Shown here: piece by piece, positions 5,583-8,199 of the stretch
Layout: each line of letters opens with the position of its first letter
How positions within the stretch are numbered: the first letter of the stretch is position 1
From: Methanomicrobiales archaeon
GTDB taxonomy: Archaea > Halobacteriota > Methanomicrobia > Methanomicrobiales > JACTUA01
Length of the DNA: 8,199 nucleotides
Direction: 5' to 3'
NCBI GenBank assembly: GCA_028678715.1
Contig: JAJRCY010000035.1
Coordinates: forward strand, 1 to 8,199
Program-made: the position numbers and the translations under genes
Notes under the pieces: model-generated
What the model was told of the DNA's origin: nothing
Databases searched by the model: none
The model's input: the letters and a program-made list of their open reading frames with translations, nothing else

Positions 5583-6155
5583 ATGTTGATCCCATACCCC
5601 TGCCCGGGCTGCGGCCATGAGACCGGGCACCGCGTGCTCAAGGAGGGGGCCGAGCTCCTGGTGGAGTGCTCCGGCTGCGGCCACGTACACCGGGTCCGGT
5701 TCCCGGAGCCGGCCGAGATCCGTGTGAAGGCCATCGTCTCTGACCGGGACCGTTCGCGGGTGTGCGAGGTGGAGCTGGCCGACGACGAGGAGGTGGCGGT
5801 GGGAGACCACCTGGCTGCCCTCTGCGGGGGCGAAGCGGCGGGGGTGGAGGTGACCGCCATCGAGAGCGGGGAGAAGCGGGTGCCCCGGGCGGCAGCCGCA
5901 TCCATAGGGACCCTCTGGACACGGGCCATCGAGCACGTGGTGGTGAAGGCATCGGTCCACCGGGGCCGCACCACGGAACCCTTCCACATCTCCTGCACCG
6001 GGGAGCAGGAATTTACCGTGGGCGGGATCGCGACCGCAGGAAAGACCAGCTTCCGCATCTCCCACATGAAGCTCCGGGACGGCCGGGTGATCCGGAGGGA
6101 GGGGAAGGCGGCAGCCGCCCGGGAGATCACCCGGATCTACGGCTACCGGCTATAG
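5583..6155 (+). CDS. HVO_0476-type archaeal zinc-finger protein (COG1326-like)
   Basis: This 190-residue protein starts with a two-knuckle zinc ribbon: C7-C10 in YPCPGCGHETGHRVL and C29-C32 in LVECSGCGHVHRVRF. An all-beta stretch follows (about 46-100, including 'VAVGDHLAAL'), then 'RAAAASIGTLWTRAIEHVVVKASVH' (102-126) and the C-terminal 'KTSFRISHMKLRDGRVIRREGKA'. This order matches the conserved archaeal family annotated as HVO_0476 or COG1326. Molecular function is not known; the zinc ribbon is consistent with nucleic-acid or protein binding. The ATG at 5583 was chosen because it begins the family homology and lies at leaderless distance from a TATA-like box. It converges with the thioredoxin-like gene, and the two share their last 6 nt. 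Confidence 0.88.
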   Translation: MLIPYPCPGCGHETGHRVLKEGAELLVECSGCGHVHRVRFPEPAEIRVKAIVSDRDRSRVCEVELADDEEVAVGDHLAALCGGEAAGVEVTAIESGEKRVPRAAAASIGTLWTRAIEHVVVKASVHRGRTTEPFHISCTGEQEFTVGGIATAGKTSFRISHMKLRDGRVIRREGKAAAAREITRIYGYRL

Positions 6156-6410
6156 GTACTTCCGGATCGCCCCTTCCAGTTCCTCCCGGTGGACGACCCC
6201 TTCGAACCTCTCCTTCACCTGGCCGTCCGTCACAACAAGGATCGTGGGGGTGACCCGGAGGGTATATTCCCTGATGAAATGCGGGTTCTTCACCGCATCA
6301 ATCTCCTGGATCCGGAGCCCCAGGGCGGCCTCCACCTCCCGGTTGATGGGCTCCTGCTCCACGCATCCCATGCAGCCTTCCTGTGAGAAACAGAGGACCA
6401 TGACTGCCAT
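6150..6410 (-). CDS. Small thioredoxin-fold redox protein (CMGC active site)
   Basis: The 86-residue product has a thioredoxin fold in compact form: a short strand MVLCFS, the redox motif C13-M-G-C16 (EGCMGCVEQEP), a helix, a strand with 'IQEIDAVKNPHFIREY', the cis-proline loop R-V-T-P-T (52-56), 'ILVVTDGQVKERFEGVV', and the final helix. It lacks the first strand and helix of a standard 105-residue thioredoxin, like the small glutaredoxin-like thioredoxins of methanogens. It probably reduces disulfides in the cytoplasm, partner unknown. CMGC departs from the usual CGPC. An extra cysteine (C7) lies in the first strand. The start may be ATG 6410 or ATG 6401 (M4), neither with a Shine-Dalgarno. 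The gene lies 42 nt after the FKBP-like gene on the same strand and could be co-transcribed with it. Confidence 0.82.
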   Translation of the reverse strand: MAVMVLCFSQEGCMGCVEQEPINREVEAALGLRIQEIDAVKNPHFIREYTLRVTPTILVVTDGQVKERFEGVVHREELEGAIRKYL

Positions 6411-6435
6411 GGAGGGAGGTGTGGGGGGACGGGAG

Positions 6436-6440
6436 AAAAA
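6436..6440 (-). terminator. T-run after the FKBP-like gene (or promoter element of the thioredoxin-like gene)
   Basis: On the minus strand this reads TTTTT within GGTTTTTCTCC, 12 nt past the FKBP-like stop codon. Archaeal terminators are often simple T-runs. The same bases lie about 28 nt upstream of the ATG at 6410, so they might instead be a poor TATA element. I cannot separate the two. Confidence 0.35.
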
Positions 6441-6452
6441 CCTTCCCCGCCG

Positions 6453-7139
6453 TCACCGCGGGAATTCGGCAAAGGATAGCTGGGCCGTGGCGTACCGGAA
6501 CCGGAAGGTGGCACTCTCGTTCGTCTTCTCCACGACGCTCGCCGTCCGCACCGCCATCTCCTCCTGAGTCTCGTTCTCCAGCCCCTCGACCACCGGGGTG
6601 GTGGAGATGCCAAAGGACACGAGATCCCCTACGGCCAGGGTGGAGAAGTTGAACCCGCGGGACTCCAGGTACTCTGCGGTGAACGTCTGCTCGTAGGTAT
6701 CGTTGAATGCGAAGGGGATGGTCCGGGACTCCCCGGCATGCAGGCCGAGGAGCCCGACGCTCATCTCATCATACTCCTGGCCGAAGAGGGCAAAATTCGT
6801 CGAGCCAATCACGGGGTTATAGGCGGGGATCAGCGTGAAGGCCGGGCTCCCCGTCTTCCCTGCTGTCATGGGGAGAGCCTCACTGGCATAAAAGACCGGG
6901 ATCCCTTGCTGGAGGGCAGCCCTGGCTGTTGGCAGATCAGTGGTGAGGATGGCGTTGCCATTGCCATCCCTTATCGTGAACTGCAACTCGACGGTCTCCA
7001 GGGGCTGGACGGTCCGGAACGTGGTGAGCCATCCCATCCCCCATGAGGAGAGGATCATCATCCCCACAAAGGCCACGCCGATGGCAATGAACGCCACCTT
7101 CTTCCAGACTGGAGTCTTCTTCTCCTCCTCCCGCTTCAT
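6453..7139 (-). CDS. Membrane-anchored extracytoplasmic protein with FKBP-like peptidyl-prolyl isomerase features
   Basis: This 228-residue protein starts with a Lys/Glu-rich cytoplasmic tip (MKREEEKKTPVWKK), one hydrophobic segment (about 15-38, VAFIAIGVAFVGMMILSSWG), then a soluble domain. Four N-x-S/T sequons (N146, N164, N189, N207) fit exposure outside the cell and possible archaeal N-glycosylation. The domain resembles FKBP-type isomerases in pattern: 'VELQFTIRDGNGNAILTTD' (50-68) like the strand and turn at the FKBP start, and 'VGLLGLHAGESRTIPFAFNDTY' (128-149) like the 'L-x-G-M-x-x-G-E-x-r-x-i-x-i' segment, followed by 'VGDLVSF'. The isomerase assignment is tentative, since key aromatic residues are not clearly placed. 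The ATG at 7139 lies about 28 nt from a good TATA-like box. It diverges from hsp20, which supports a role in protein folding or quality control. Confidence 0.7.
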   Translation of the reverse strand: MKREEEKKTPVWKKVAFIAIGVAFVGMMILSSWGMGWLTTFRTVQPLETVELQFTIRDGNGNAILTTDLPTARAALQQGIPVFYASEALPMTAGKTGSPAFTLIPAYNPVIGSTNFALFGQEYDEMSVGLLGLHAGESRTIPFAFNDTYEQTFTAEYLESRGFNFSTLAVGDLVSFGISTTPVVEGLENETQEEMAVRTASVVEKTNESATFRFRYATAQLSFAEFPR

Positions 7140-7163
7140 GCCTATAGCATCAGGCGAAAGGCA

Positions 7164-7171
7164 AGATAAAA
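7164..7171 (-). promoter_or_regulatory. TATA box of the FKBP-like gene
   Basis: On the minus strand this reads TTTTATCT within GGTTTTATCTTGCC, centred about 28 nt upstream of the ATG at 7139. The spacing indicates a leaderless transcript, and the AT-rich element stands out from its GC-rich surroundings. Confidence 0.55.
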
Positions 7172-7180
7172 CCTCCACTG

Positions 7181-7188
7181 GGGTACCC
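7181..7188. promoter_or_regulatory. GGGTACCC palindrome between divergent promoters (possible operator)
   Basis: An exact 8 bp palindrome lies almost midway between the TATA-like boxes of the divergent FKBP-like and hsp20 genes. The position suits a regulator acting on both promoters. No known archaeal heat-shock operator is recognised in it, and an 8 bp palindrome can occur by chance. Confidence 0.25.
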
Positions 7189-7203
7189 TGCGGCATCGGA
7201 AAG

Positions 7204-7211
7204 TTTAAAAG
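7204..7211 (+). promoter_or_regulatory. TATA box of hsp20
   Basis: TTTAAAAG, preceded by the purine-rich CGGAAAG (BRE-like), predicts transcription start near 7234. That gives hsp20 a leader of about 55 nt, in contrast to the leaderless-type genes nearby. This agrees with the good Shine-Dalgarno in front of hsp20. Confidence 0.6.
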
Positions 7212-7237
7212 ATAAGAACACTCACCATTGGTTAGCC

Positions 7238-7348
7238 ATGTGCGGACCACCGCAGGGTGCCCGCAGCGGCTGTGACTGGGGTGATGAGAGATGGTATGGA
7301 GAAGGTACAGGCCGTATTCTACGATCTGGAATGAGTTCAATGAACTGA
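7238..7348 (+). other. Short ORF (36 codons) at the predicted 5' end of the hsp20 mRNA, overlapping the hsp20 start
   Basis: The ATG at 7238 falls within a few bases of the transcription start predicted from the hsp20 TATA box. It opens a 36-codon frame beginning MCGPPQGARSGCDWGDERW and ending with TGA at 7346-7348, past the hsp20 start at 7291 in another frame. It could be a translated leader that affects hsp20 translation, a small protein with two cysteines, or chance. I know no homologue. Confidence 0.25.
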
Positions 7349-7776
7349 TGTCGGAGATGGAGAACCAGTTTTCCTCCCTCATGGAGGGGATCGAGACCAC
7401 TCCCCTGCTTCCGGCAAAAGAACTCCGGGAACGGATGCTTCCCGCCCTCCGCGGGGATCTCCGCGTCGACGTGCGGGAGCATGATGACGAGGTCGTGGTG
7501 GTGGCGGACCTCCCCGGGGTGGAGAAGGACGATGTCTCCCTCCAGCTGATGGATCCGAGGACGCTCCAGATCTCCTGCGAGCGCAGGGCTGAGCAGGAGG
7601 AGAAGGCGGAGGGCTACTACATGAGGGAGCGGAGGTTCGGGTCCATGGACCGGCTGATCCGCCTCCCCGTGGATGTTACAGAGAGCGGTGGTTCCGCCTC
7701 CTTCAAGAACGGGGTGCTGGAGGTGCGGCTGAAGAAGAGCGTGGAGGAGAAGGGAAGAACGATTCCCATCGAGTAA
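7291..7776 (+). CDS. hsp20: Hsp20/alpha-crystallin family small heat-shock protein
   Basis: This 161-residue protein is an ATP-independent holdase that binds unfolding proteins and assembles into large oligomers in the cytoplasm. The N-terminal arm (1-52) is hydrophobic and helical (TIWNEFNELMSEMENQFSSL). The alpha-crystallin domain (about 55-150) contains LRVDVREHDDEVVVVADLPG (57-76), then YYMRERRFGSMDRLIRLPVD and the signature ASFKNGVLEVRLKK (136-149). The C-terminal tail has the I-x-I anchor I158-P-I160 (TIPIE), which docks to neighbouring dimers. The length is normal for archaea. The ATG at 7291 is the first start after an in-frame TGA at 7282, and GGTGAT at 7280-7285 is a strong Shine-Dalgarno. 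Expression is probably heat responsive, inferred from family, not seen directly. Confidence 0.96.
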   Translation: MVWRRYRPYSTIWNEFNELMSEMENQFSSLMEGIETTPLLPAKELRERMLPALRGDLRVDVREHDDEVVVVADLPGVEKDDVSLQLMDPRTLQISCERRAEQEEKAEGYYMRERRFGSMDRLIRLPVDVTESGGSASFKNGVLEVRLKKSVEEKGRTIPIE

Positions 7777-7792
7777 TCCCTGTTCTCCTCCC

Positions 7793-7798
7793 TTTTTT
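7793..7798 (+). terminator. T6 terminator after hsp20
   Basis: TTTTTT within CTCCCTTTTTTCACC lies 16 nt past the hsp20 stop codon, with no hairpin in front. This is the simple T-run type used by archaeal RNA polymerase. It would separate hsp20 from the CBS gene that follows. Confidence 0.55.
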
Positions 7799-7840
7799 CA
7801 CCGATTCCTTGAAGTCACCGGAACGTACAACCTTCAGGTA

Positions 7841-8199
7841 ATGGACAAGAAGAAGGTCCGGGACTACATGACCTACGACGTGGTCTCTATTGACGCCCAT
7901 TCCACGGCAAAGGATGTCCTGGAGACCATCCAGAAGACCGGGCATGACGGTTTTCCGGTGGTGGACAACCACGAGGTGGTGGGGTACATTGCGGCCCGGG
8001 ACCTGCTTTTTGTGCTCCCCAGCGTGCCCCTCGAACGCGTGATGTCCACCCACCTGATCGTCGCGGACCCGGACATGTCCATCAACGATGCAGCCCGGGT
8101 GATCTTCCGGTCCGGCATCCAGAAGCTCCCTGTGGTCGACGAGCAGAACCGGCTCCTCGGGATCATCTCCAATTCCGACGTGATCAGGTCCCAGATCGA
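7841..8199 (+). CDS. Tandem CBS-domain protein (partial, C-terminus outside window)
   Basis: The frame is open from the ATG at 7841 to the right edge, giving 119 complete codons. It encodes two CBS domains: 1-58 (KVRDYMTYDVVSIDAHSTAK, ending FPVVDNHEVVGYIAARDLL) and 64-119 (LERVMSTHLIVADPDMSIND, ending LPVVDEQNRLLGIISNSDVI). CBS pairs bind adenine nucleotides and regulate a linked domain or partner. From memory, methanogens have CBS proteins that continue into a ParB/Spo0J-like domain and start in a similar way, so that is a candidate for the missing part; it cannot be seen here. The start codon has no well-spaced Shine-Dalgarno (AGGT lies too close), and no clear TATA box is found in the 64 nt after hsp20. 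Confidence 0.85.
   Translation, partial: MDKKKVRDYMTYDVVSIDAHSTAKDVLETIQKTGHDGFPVVDNHEVVGYIAARDLLFVLPSVPLERVMSTHLIVADPDMSINDAARVIFRSGIQKLPVVDEQNRLLGIISNSDVIRSQI

Noticed and set aside
1..8199. CRISPR arrays, tRNA genes, intact insertion sequences or integrase sites
   Set aside because: No regularly spaced direct repeats, tRNA T-loop signature, transposase or integrase motifs were seen on either strand.

Overview
The window looks like chromosome from a GC-rich euryarchaeon, most likely a methanogen of the Methanomicrobiales (Methanoculleus-like). The lineage is an inference. It rests on archaea-specific families (RNase P component 4, DUF371, an HVO_0476-type zinc-finger protein), TATA-like boxes 26-31 nt upstream of several start codons (the spacing of archaeal leaderless promoters), T-run terminators, and a mix of leaderless starts and Shine-Dalgarno starts. 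There is no sign of a prophage, complete insertion sequence, CRISPR array, tRNA or rRNA.

Left block, minus strand (3288 down to 1): a xylose-isomerase-like TIM-barrel protein, a CNNM/CorC-type membrane protein with paired CBS domains, phosphoribosylglycinamide formyltransferase (purN), RNase P protein component 4, and a YhbY-type RNA-binding protein cut by the left edge. The last four are tightly packed (ATGA overlap, 54 nt gap, 23 nt overlap), which suggests one transcript mixing purine synthesis with RNA maturation.

Middle block, plus strand: xseA and xseB, the two subunits of exonuclease VII, overlapping by 17 nt. xseA diverges from the TIM-barrel gene across only 40 bp that holds two back-to-back TATA-like boxes. 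After xseB comes a 368 bp stretch (4746-5113) with no convincing gene. It is rich in long complementary arms and contains an AT-richer patch; it is the least explained part of the window and may be a structured RNA, a dispersed repeat or a gene remnant.

Right block: a DUF371 gene (minus) and an HVO_0476-type zinc-finger gene (plus) diverge across 34 bp with the same back-to-back promoter layout. The zinc-finger gene converges on a small thioredoxin-like gene; they share the palindrome CTATAG, which encodes Leu-stop on both strands. Upstream of the thioredoxin-like gene lies a membrane-anchored FKBP-like protein (minus). It diverges from a small heat-shock protein (Hsp20, plus) across a promoter region with a TATA-like box for each side and a GGGTACCC palindrome between them, suggesting a protein-quality-control locus. 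The window ends inside a tandem-CBS protein.
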